A stretch of DNA of 11,794 nucleotides from Gemmataceae bacterium (lineage in GTDB: Bacteria > Planctomycetota > Planctomycetia > Gemmatales > Gemmataceae): positions 1 through 11,794 of the forward strand of contig CANLGS010000049.1 in NCBI GenBank assembly GCA_947490035.1, read 5' to 3'. The stretch's first letter is position 1. The number at the start of each line of letters is the position of its first letter. Positions 5,925 to 11,794 of the stretch are shown piece by piece. The notes below the pieces were generated by a model. That model saw only the letters and a program-made list of their open reading frames with translations, was not told where the DNA came from and made no database searches. Position numbers and translations under genes: made by a program.

Positions 5925-7613
5925 TGCAACTTCTAGCGCGATGCGCGTTTCTGGGGCCAGCGCGCCGAAGAACGGCACCGCCCGCGCCAACTCCTTGCGC
6001 ATCGCGTCGGGTTGCACCAGCCCCTTGCGCCCGAGCAGGTCGAACGCGAGTTGCAACGCGGTGCGCGCCTCCGGCGGCGGGCGCGCGGCGCGGCCGAACG
6101 TCTGCACGTAGTTCGCGTGGTTCACGAACGTGCCGTCCTTCTCGAACCCGGTCGTCGCGGGGAGGATGTACTTCGCCGAGGCGGTCATCACCGTGGGCAA
6201 CAGGTCTTGCGCGACGAGCAACGCGGGCGCTTTCCAGTCGGTGGGAACAAGCGCGTCGAGGTGCGACGGATCGGGGTAACCGCCCGCGAACCACATCGCG
6301 GACAGTGATTCCTTCGCGATGCTCGTAAACGGGATCACGTCGCCCTGAAGTTGTTTCAACACCGCTTCGACGCCGATGCGGTTCGGCGCCTTCTCGGCAC
6401 GGATGGTGAACTTCACTGGTTCGACCGGTTCGCCCTTCGCGTTTTTCGGGTAGGTGTCGTCCTCGCCGATCACCGGCACCGGTCCGAGCACCAGGCGCAC
6501 GTCCTTCGACAGCGACTTGAAATACGAGCCGAGGAGGAACGCTTCTTCCGCGGTGAGGAACGGCGACAGCACCGCGGCGACGCCCTTCGCGTTCGCCTTC
6601 ACCGCGTCCGCGAACTCTTGCTTGAGTTGCGGCAGCAACGCGCTCCACGCTACTGGTTTGAACCTGCCGTCGGCCTTCATCACCGGGCGGACGAAACGCT
6701 CGCCCGAGTTCGCGTGGTGGTAGCCGTAGCGCCCCTCGTCGCAGATGAAGTGGCCTTGTGCCTGCGGGTTGAGGCGCGCCCGAATCCGGTACACGATGTC
6801 TTTGTTCGTGTCCGTGTAGGTGTTGCACCCGGTCGAACAGCGGTTGCACACGCCGTCCACGGTCTTGAGATACCAGACGCGTTGTTTGTAGAGGAAGTCT
6901 TTCGAGCCGAGCGCGCCGACCGGGCACAGATCGACGACGTTGCCCGCGAGCTTGTTCTCCAGCGGCCGACCGGGGAACACGTCGATCTCTTCGTGATGTC
7001 CGCGACCGGCGACGTACAGCTCCGCCGTGCCCGAAATCTCGCGCGTGAACCGCACGCAGCGCGTACACATGATGCAGCGGTCGGTGAACAGCGTGATCTT
7101 GCTCGACAACTGCGGCTTGTTCGGCGGCGTGTTCTTCACGTCCACCATGCGCGACTCGGACCGCCCGTACTTGTACGAGAAGTCTTGCAGTTTGCACTCG
7201 CCGGCCTTGTCGCACACCGGGCAGTCGAGCGGGTGGTTGATGAGCAAGCCTTCGAGCGTGTCCGCCTGCGACTTCTTCGCGCGGTCGCCGAGAGGCGCGG
7301 TCTTGGTGTAGCCCGGATCGTAGGGCAGGGTGGGGAGTGCCTTGTCGCGTTTGTCGTACTCGCCGGTGACGATGACGGTGCCGTCCTTCACGGGCGTCTG
7401 GCAGCCGGGCAGCACCTTCGGCTGCATGGTCACCTTACCGTCTTTCAGGTCGCCGACCTCGACCAGACACATGCGGCACGACGCGACGACGGACAGCGCC
7501 TCGTGCCAGCAGTAGTGCGGCACGAACACGCCGGCGATCTCCGCGGCCTGCACGCAGTTGAGCCGCTTCGTGCCGATCTCGACCGGCTTGTCGTTCACGT
7601 AAACCGTCGGCAT
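5907..7613 (-). CDS. nuoG: NADH-quinone oxidoreductase subunit G (NuoG), compact form with cluster N7
   Basis: Fe-S subunit of the NADH-oxidising arm. The start is ATG at 7613, where MPTVYVNDKPVEIG opens the ferredoxin domain; GGA lies 7 bases upstream. The protein is 568 aa. Ligands seen: [2Fe-2S] N1b at Cys35, Cys46, Cys49, Cys71; N5 at His127, Cys131, Cys134, Cys140; N4 at Cys180, Cys183, Cys186, Cys230; and N7 at Cys256, Cys259, Cys263, Cys291 (the CxxCxxxCx27C spacing of E. coli NuoG). N7 is absent from the mitochondrial homologue. The C-terminal half is a shortened molybdopterin-oxidoreductase-like domain that keeps ATTGFEKDGTFVNHANYVQ (486-504); family members are usually 700-900 aa. 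The final residues GERGA and the stop come from a palindromic element. A lipoprotein gene separates it from nuoF. Confidence 0.95.
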   Translation of the reverse strand: MPTVYVNDKPVEIGTKRLNCVQAAEIAGVFVPHYCWHEALSVVASCRMCLVEVGDLKDGKVTMQPKVLPGCQTPVKDGTVIVTGEYDKRDKALPTLPYDPGYTKTAPLGDRAKKSQADTLEGLLINHPLDCPVCDKAGECKLQDFSYKYGRSESRMVDVKNTPPNKPQLSSKITLFTDRCIMCTRCVRFTREISGTAELYVAGRGHHEEIDVFPGRPLENKLAGNVVDLCPVGALGSKDFLYKQRVWYLKTVDGVCNRCSTGCNTYTDTNKDIVYRIRARLNPQAQGHFICDEGRYGYHHANSGERFVRPVMKADGRFKPVAWSALLPQLKQEFADAVKANAKGVAAVLSPFLTAEEAFLLGSYFKSLSKDVRLVLGPVPVIGEDDTYPKNAKGEPVEPVKFTIRAEKAPNRIGVEAVLKQLQGDVIPFTSIAKESLSAMWFAGGYPDPSHLDALVPTDWKAPALLVAQDLLPTVMTASAKYILPATTGFEKDGTFVNHANYVQTFGRAARPPPEARTALQLAFDLLGRKGLVQPDAMRKELARAVPFFGALAPETRIALEVAGERGA

Positions 7614-7638
7614 TTCTGGTTCCAGAAGAATACCAATC

Positions 7639-7750
7639 AAGAGCCGCAGATGACGCAGAGAACGCAGATCAAGACGAAGGCCGAAGACCTTCTTTGGAAA
7701 ACACTCTTTCTATGTCTTGATCTGCGTTCTCTGCGTCACCTGCGGCTCTT
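7639..7750. repeat. 37-base inverted repeat between the lipoprotein gene and nuoG
   Basis: Arms at 7639-7675 and 7714-7750 are reverse complements at 36 of 37 positions, with a 38-base loop. Within each arm a 9-base period is visible (GCAGATGAC, GCAGAGAAC, GCAGATCAA) rather than an internal palindrome. It fills most of the 145-base spacer, ending 8 bases from the lipoprotein stop and leaving 25 bases with the weak nuoG ribosome-binding site. No U-tract follows. Confidence 0.95.
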
Positions 7751-7758
7751 CTCTGAAT

Positions 7759-8448
7759 TTACTTCCCGAGCAGCTTCTTCAGTTCCTCGGCGGTCATCTT
7801 CTCGACGCCGTTCTGGGTCACGACCGTGCCGCCGTTCAGGAACGCGCGGGCCTCGTATGCCCACACGCTCTCGCGCTCCTTCGAGCCGGTCAGGATGATG
7901 GCCCCGTCGAGCACGAGCCGGGCCGCGGGCGAGCGCGCCGCGACGAGCGCCGCGTAGATTTCGGCCGCCGACGGCATCTTCCCGGCGACGAGCGAGGCGT
8001 CGTGGATGAAGAGTTGCAGGTCGCGCATGTCGGCTAGCGCGACGAGCCGCGCCGCGGCGCCGAGGGGTGTGTTGCTGGGCGGCGCGATCGCGGGGATGTT
8101 CACTACCGGGTTCGGTTGCAGCACACCGGCCGGCGGCTTCGCCCCACCGGGCGCGGGCATCGGTTGCACCACTGGCGGCGCGCCGACGTTCCACGGCTGC
8201 TTGCCGTTGCCCGCGCCCTCGACCGGCAGTGGATCGGGCTGATCCTTCTTCCCGCCGATTGGCCCCTTGAGCCAGTTCGGTTCGGGTTCCTGCTCGGCCT
8301 TCTTGTCGGTTTTCGCGGCCGGCGTTTCCGGCGCGATTTTCACCTTCGCGATTTCGTTGTTCGCGGGCGCGGTGTCCTTCGCGCCTTTCCGACACCCGAC
8401 CAAGAGTAGGAGCGGAACCAGCACGGCGACAAACACGAATGCTCGCAT
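7759..8448 (-). CDS. Predicted lipoprotein of unknown function within the nuo operon
   Basis: 229 aa, not recognised as a complex I subunit. The N-terminus is a lipoprotein signal: hydrophobic residues 3-18 end in a lipobox (LLVGC) with Cys19 as the predicted lipidated residue, so the mature protein should be anchored on the outer side of the cytoplasmic membrane or in the outer membrane. A low-complexity linker follows (about 25-130), rich in Pro, Ala, Gly and Lys. A compact C-terminal region (about 130-229) contains DMRDLQLFIHDAS, KMPSAAEIYAAL, WAYEA and a terminal GGTVVTQNGVEKMTAEELKKL; it resembles, by general impression only, C-terminal parts of planctomycete secreted proteins. The start (ATG 8448) is 21 bases after the nuoF stop, so it is probably cotranscribed with nuoF. 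It might be an assembly or accessory factor, or an unrelated insertion. Confidence 0.85.
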   Translation of the reverse strand: MRAFVFVAVLVPLLLLVGCRKGAKDTAPANNEIAKVKIAPETPAAKTDKKAEQEPEPNWLKGPIGGKKDQPDPLPVEGAGNGKQPWNVGAPPVVQPMPAPGGAKPPAGVLQPNPVVNIPAIAPPSNTPLGAAARLVALADMRDLQLFIHDASLVAGKMPSAAEIYAALVAARSPAARLVLDGAIILTGSKERESVWAYEARAFLNGGTVVTQNGVEKMTAEELKKLLGK

Positions 8449-8469
8449 CGCAGCCCCCGGTTGAATGAA

Positions 8470-9840
8470 TCAGTGCGCGCCCGCGAGGGCGAGCGACTTC
8501 GCGTACTGGCTCTTCGCGCCGCTCTTGATGGCGGCCTCGACTTCCGCGCGGAACTTGCGGATCAGGGTCTTCACCGGCCAGCCGGCGCCGTCGGCGAGTC
8601 CGCAGATGGTCGTTCCCGGCATGATGCCGATTCGGTCGGCCACGTCAACCAGGATGTCGAGGTCTTCGCGCCGCCCGTGCCCGCGGCGCATGCGGTCGGT
8701 GATCTTCAGCATCCAACCGGTGCCCTCGCGGCACGGCGTACACTGCCCGCAGCTCTCGTGGCTGAAGAACTGGCAGACGTTGTGCAGCACATCGACCATG
8801 CTGGTCTGGTCGTCGATCACGGTGACCGCCGCGGTGCCCAGACCGAGGCACGCGACGCGACCCGGACCGTTGAAGTCGAGCGGGATGTCGTACTCGGTCT
8901 TGCCGTCCTCGCCCTTGAGCGGCGCATTCACGTCGATGAAACCCATGCTGAGGCCGCCGGGGTTGACGGCCTTCGCCTTACGGCCCTTCCACACGCCGCC
9001 GCCGTGCTGCTCCACGAGGTCGCGGATGGTGATGCCCATCGGCACCTCGACGCACACCGGCTTCTCGACGTGACCCGCGAGCGTATAGAGTTTCGGGCCG
9101 TAGCTGCCGGCGTCGCGCGGGTTCTTCGGGTCCGGCGGCACGCCGAGCGACTTGAACCAGTCGTTGCCCTTCTTCATGATCTGCGTAACGCAGGCAAGCG
9201 TTTCGACGTTGTTCACAATCGTGGGCTTACGGAACGCGCCTTCGATGGCGGGGAAGGGCGGCTTGATCCGCGGCCACGCCCGCTTGCCTTCGAGCGACTC
9301 AATCAAGCCGGTCTCTTCGCCGCAGATGTACGCGCCCGCGCCGCGGTGAACCACGATGTCGAGTTCAAAGTCACTGCCGAGGATGTTCTTGCCGAGCAAC
9401 TTCGCCGCGTACAGTTCGTTGACCGCGGATTCGAGGGCGCGGAACGAATCGCCGTACTCATACCGGACGTAGAAGAACGCTTTCTGAGATTTGATGGCGT
9501 AGCACGCCAACATGATCCCTTCTAATACTTGATGGGGATCCTTCTCCATCAAGATGCGGTTGTTGTACGTACACGGCTCGGACTCATCCGCGTTGACGCA
9601 CAGGTAGATCGGGCCGGGATGATCCTTCGGCAGGAACGTCCACTTGAGGCCGCACGGGAAGCCGGCTCCGCCGCGCCCTCGCAGCCCGGAGTCCTTCACC
9701 TGCGTGACCACGTCGGCCGGTCGCTTCTCCTTCAGCGCGCGCTCGAAGGTGGCATACCCGCCGTCCGCGCGATAGCCCTCCAACCCAATGCTGTTGGGCT
9801 TGTTGATGCGCGCCAGGAGTACAGGTTCGTATGTCGGCAT
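8470..9840 (-). CDS. nuoF: NADH-quinone oxidoreductase subunit F (NuoF), FMN and NADH binding
   Basis: Catalytic entry point of complex I: binds NADH and FMN and passes electrons to cluster N3. The 456-aa length is normal for the family. The FMN/NADH glycine-rich motif GLRGRGGAGFPCGLKW is at 52-67, the second nucleotide-binding block CVNADESEPC at 81-90, and GAGAYICGEETGLIESLEG at 168-186. N3 ligands are Cys364, Cys367, Cys370 (ESCGQCTPCREG) and Cys413 (TICGLADG). The start is ATG at 9840, where MPTYEPVLL fits the family N-terminus. No Shine-Dalgarno precedes it: the bases just upstream are a run of GCTGTTG heptamers that touches the start codon. It follows nuoE after 110 bases and precedes the lipoprotein gene by 21 bases. 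Confidence 0.97.
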   Translation of the reverse strand: MPTYEPVLLARINKPNSIGLEGYRADGGYATFERALKEKRPADVVTQVKDSGLRGRGGAGFPCGLKWTFLPKDHPGPIYLCVNADESEPCTYNNRILMEKDPHQVLEGIMLACYAIKSQKAFFYVRYEYGDSFRALESAVNELYAAKLLGKNILGSDFELDIVVHRGAGAYICGEETGLIESLEGKRAWPRIKPPFPAIEGAFRKPTIVNNVETLACVTQIMKKGNDWFKSLGVPPDPKNPRDAGSYGPKLYTLAGHVEKPVCVEVPMGITIRDLVEQHGGGVWKGRKAKAVNPGGLSMGFIDVNAPLKGEDGKTEYDIPLDFNGPGRVACLGLGTAAVTVIDDQTSMVDVLHNVCQFFSHESCGQCTPCREGTGWMLKITDRMRRGHGRREDLDILVDVADRIGIMPGTTICGLADGAGWPVKTLIRKFRAEVEAAIKSGAKSQYAKSLALAGAH

Positions 9841-9950
9841 AGCTGTTAGCTGTTGGCTGTTGGCTGTTGGCTGTTGGCCGATCCAACAGCGAAATCATCT
9901 CGGCAACGATCCTGTCTGGCTAATAGCAAAAAGCTAACAGCCAATAGCTA
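9841..9950. repeat. Facing heptamer arrays filling the nuoE-nuoF spacer
   Basis: At 9842-9879 the plus strand carries five tandem heptamers (GCTGTTA once, then GCTGTTG four times) followed by GCC. At 9918-9949 the minus strand carries four degenerate heptamers (GCTATTG, GCTGTTA, GCTTTTT, GCTATTA) again followed by GCC. The two arrays thus form an imperfect inverted repeat around about 38 unremarkable bases. Together they occupy the entire spacer, from directly beside the nuoF start codon to directly beside the nuoE stop. Confidence 0.9.
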
Positions 9951-10433
9951 TCAACGAAGCTTCAATTCTGTAATCAACTGATCGGCCTTCTCGGTCGTCA
10001 CATTCATGGCGTGAACGTCGTTCACCAGGCACGCCGGGGCGCCGTCGCAGGCGCCGATGCACTCCGCGAACTCCAGCGTGATCTTGCCGTCGGCGGTCGT
10101 GTGTCCGCAGTGTACGCCGAGTTTGCCTTCGCAGTGTTCGATCAGTTCGTAAGCGCCGCGGAGCATACACGCCAGCCCGCGACACACCCACAACCGCGTC
10201 TTACCTAGCTCCTGCCCCTCGCCCTTGAAGAACTCGTAGAAGGTCATCGTGTCGTGAACTTCCGACGGGTGCAGTTCGAGAATCTCCGCGATCTCGACGA
10301 TGGCCTTGTTCGACACGGTGCGCAGTTCGTCGTGAACGAGGTGCAGCGCCGGCAGCGTCACCGCTTGCTTGCGGGGATACTTCGGGATGTACGCCGCAAT
10401 CTTCTCGCGAAGCTCAGGACTCAGTGCCGGCAT
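9951..10433 (-). CDS. nuoE: NADH-quinone oxidoreductase subunit E (NuoE), thioredoxin-like [2Fe-2S] subunit
   Basis: Carries cluster N1a next to the FMN site of NuoF. The start is taken as ATG at 10433, giving MPALSPELREKI and 160 aa, because GGAG lies 6 bases upstream (10440-10443). ATG 10445 is in frame but has no such signal, and still longer starts read through a palindrome. The N-terminal helical part (about 5-65) is followed by the thioredoxin-like domain. The [2Fe-2S] ligands are Cys84 and Cys89 (CRGLAC) and Cys125 and Cys129 (ECIGACDGAP), with the family spacing of four and three residues inside each pair. Length fits the family (about 160-170 aa). It lies 171 bases after nuoD and 110 bases before nuoF, both spacers being filled with repeats. 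Confidence 0.96.
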   Translation of the reverse strand: MPALSPELREKIAAYIPKYPRKQAVTLPALHLVHDELRTVSNKAIVEIAEILELHPSEVHDTMTFYEFFKGEGQELGKTRLWVCRGLACMLRGAYELIEHCEGKLGVHCGHTTADGKITLEFAECIGACDGAPACLVNDVHAMNVTTEKADQLITELKLR

Positions 10434-10439
10434 TTCAGG

Positions 10440-10443
10440 CTCC
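10440..10443 (-). promoter_or_regulatory. Shine-Dalgarno site of nuoE
   Basis: GGAG on the minus strand, six bases before ATG 10433. It overlaps the alternative in-frame ATG at 10445 and argues for the shorter nuoE start. Confidence 0.65.
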
Positions 10444-10459
10444 ATCAGCCACAGTGCAG

Positions 10460-10596
10460 AGAAGAAGTTTTGCCACAAAAAAGCACAAAATGCACAAAAG
10501 AAGACACCAGAGAAAACCAGAAGACTGAGTTCAGAGCACTTCTGCTCTTGGTCTTCTTTTGTGCCTTTTGTGCTTTTTTGTGGCAAAACTTCTTCT
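10460..10596. repeat. 46-base inverted repeat between nuoD and nuoE
   Basis: Arms at 10460-10505 and 10551-10596 are reverse complements at 45 of 46 positions around a 45-base loop. This is the longest stem in the window. Each arm carries an A-rich motif recurring about every 9 bases (CACAAAAAAG, CACAAAATG, CACAAAAGA), and it is much lower in G+C than the surrounding genes. It begins 8 bases after the nuoD stop and ends 26 bases before the nuoE start. No U-tract follows the stem on the transcribed strand. Confidence 0.96.
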
Positions 10597-10604
10597 GTCT
10601 TTTC

Positions 10605-11794
10605 TCACCTGTCTAACTCCGCCGCGATGATATTCAAACTTCCCAGCACGGCGGGCACATCGGAAATCTGGTGGCCTTCTATCATCAGTGGGAACACCGC
10701 GAAGTGGACGAGCGACGGCGGGCGCGTCCGCGCGCGGAACGCCTTGCCACTGCCGTCCGCCACGAGGTAGAAGCCGAGTTCGCCGTTCGCGGTCTCGTTC
10801 GCCCCGTACACCTCTTCCACCGGGGTCTCCCACCGGCGGTTCCACATGAACAGCTCGAAGTGTTGGATCAATCCTTCGATGCTTCTATACGTCGCGTTCT
10901 TGTCGGGGATGGTGAGCTTGTCGTTGAGATCGACGTTCACCGGGCCGGCCGGGAGGTTCTCGACCGCCGCGTGGATGATCTTCCACGACTCCAGCATCTC
11001 GCCCATGCGCACCAAATAGCGGTTGTAGCAGTCGCCGCCCTTGCCGCACACGATCTTGAACGAACCCGCGAGTTCCTTGTACGCGAGGTACGGTTCGTCC
11101 TTGCGGAGGTCGCGAACGACGCCGCTCGCGCGAGCCACCGGGCCGGAGCAACTGTAGCTGATCGCGTCTTCCTTCGACAGAACGCCGATGCCCTTCGTGC
11201 GGTCGATGAAGATGCGGTTCCGGTTCAACAACCGCACAATGTCGCCGTGAACCTTCGGGAACGACTTCACGAAGTCGCGGACGAGTGCGACGACATCGTC
11301 CGAGATGTCGGCCATCAGCCCGCCGACGCGGGCGAAACTGGGGTGGTACCGCTGGCCGCTCGCGGCCTCCATGACGTTGTAGATCTTCTCGCGGGCGTTG
11401 AACGCGTACAAGAACCCGGTCAGCGCGCCGAGGTCGAGCGCCGCGGCGCCGACGCAGAGCAGGTGGTCCGAAATGCGGGCGAGTTCCGCGAGGATAGTGC
11501 GGATGTACTTACACCGCGGCGTGATCTCGATCCCGAGCAGTTTCTCGACGGTCGTGAACCAGGCACACTCATTGCCGAACGGACTGATATAGTTCATCCG
11601 GTCAACGACGGTCACATACTGGTTGAAGTCGAGGTCTTCGCCGAGCTTCTCAAAGCCGCTGTGCAGGTAGCCGATGTCGGGCACGGCGTTGACGATGGTC
11701 TCGCCGTCGAGCGTCAGAATGAGGCGCAGCGTCGTGTGCGTAGCGGGGTGTTGCGGCCCGAAGTTAAGGGTGTAGAGGAACTCCTGGTCCGCGC
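10605..11794 (-). CDS. nuoD: NADH-quinone oxidoreductase subunit D (NuoD), 5' end outside the window
   Basis: The 49-kDa quinone-site subunit, related to the large subunit of [NiFe] hydrogenases. The reading frame is open to the right edge of the window, so the start lies outside; 395 codons before the stop are visible. The segment begins ADQEFLYTLNFGPQHPATH, the usual NuoD opening, so only a short N-terminal piece is missing. The second His of GPQHPATH matches the quinone-site His59 of the bovine subunit, and the Tyr in MNYISP matches Tyr108. The family block TVEKLLGIEITPRCKYIRTI follows (near 11520), and the C-terminus VLGSLNIIAAELDR is typical. A GTG at 11684 is internal to the conserved region and is not the start. 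It ends with TGA at 10605, eight bases from the 46-base palindrome. Confidence 0.96.
   Translation of the reverse strand, partial: ADQEFLYTLNFGPQHPATHTTLRLILTLDGETIVNAVPDIGYLHSGFEKLGEDLDFNQYVTVVDRMNYISPFGNECAWFTTVEKLLGIEITPRCKYIRTILAELARISDHLLCVGAAALDLGALTGFLYAFNAREKIYNVMEAASGQRYHPSFARVGGLMADISDDVVALVRDFVKSFPKVHGDIVRLLNRNRIFIDRTKGIGVLSKEDAISYSCSGPVARASGVVRDLRKDEPYLAYKELAGSFKIVCGKGGDCYNRYLVRMGEMLESWKIIHAAVENLPAGPVNVDLNDKLTIPDKNATYRSIEGLIQHFELFMWNRRWETPVEEVYGANETANGELGFYLVADGSGKAFRARTRPPSLVHFAVFPLMIEGHQISDVPAVLGSLNIIAAELDR

Noticed and set aside
5907..7613. nuoG as a truncated pseudogene because of its short length
   Set aside because: All cluster ligands and the C-terminal end block are present, with no frameshift; the gene is compact rather than broken.
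6351..7898. Long plus-strand open frame opposite nuoG
   Set aside because: Antisense to a gene with all Fe-S ligands intact; the composition is that of a shadow frame.
8461..9525. Long plus-strand open frame opposite nuoF
   Set aside because: Antisense translation of a well-conserved gene, with no recognisable motif.
10434..10586. N-terminal extension of NuoE upstream of ATG 10433
   Set aside because: It reads through the 46-base palindrome, giving a Lys-rich then Phe/Cys-rich stretch unlike NuoE, and GGAG sits at the right distance before ATG 10433.
3..10596. Insertion sequence remnants carrying a transposase
   Set aside because: No transposase-like coding sequence and no target-site duplications were seen beside the repeats; at most they are non-autonomous elements.

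Overview
The window is a stretch of a bacterial respiratory complex I (NADH:quinone oxidoreductase, nuo) operon, read entirely on the minus strand. From right to left, which is the direction of transcription, the genes are nuoD (5' end cut by the window edge), nuoE, nuoF, an unrecognised lipoprotein gene, nuoG, nuoH, nuoI, nuoJ, nuoK and nuoL. nuoA-C would be expected beyond the right edge and nuoM-N beyond the left edge. High G+C, mostly weak or absent Shine-Dalgarno signals, and intergenic palindromes of the kind that are common in Gemmata-type genomes suggest a planctomycete, probably Gemmataceae. That taxonomic call is an inference from memory of such genomes.

The genes encode the NADH-oxidising arm (NuoE, F, G), part of the quinone-reducing connecting arm (NuoD, I) and most of the membrane arm (NuoH, J, K, L). 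The expected Fe-S ligands, the quinone-site residues checked in NuoD and the proton-channel residues checked in NuoK and NuoL are present, so the complex should be functional and NADH-linked. NuoG also carries the extra N7 cluster motif. Several subunits depart from textbook size. NuoJ has about 65 extra N-terminal residues that look like two membrane helices, plus a loop of about 170 residues with likely coiled coil. NuoK has a proline-rich tail of about 50 residues, NuoH has an inserted loop and a longer C-terminus, and NuoG is compact. A proline-rich lipoprotein of unknown function sits between nuoF and nuoG.

The most striking feature is the spacers. Every spacer longer than about 25 bases holds an inverted repeat, and each one belongs to a different sequence family: D/E (46-base arms), E/F (facing heptamer arrays), lipoprotein/G (37-base arms), G/H (28-base perfect arms), H/I (25-base perfect arms), I/J (imperfect) and downstream of nuoL (two and a half copies of a 75-base unit). 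Only the 21-base nuoF/lipoprotein gap and the overlapping J/K and K/L junctions have none. Some elements run into the genes: they supply the stop codons of nuoG and nuoI and lie directly against the nuoF start codon. None is followed by a U-tract on the transcribed strand, so they do not look like simple terminators. They look like REP/BIME- or MITE-like elements that have colonised intercistronic DNA, or sites of mRNA processing. No rRNA, tRNA, CRISPR array, transposase gene or clear promoter was seen.
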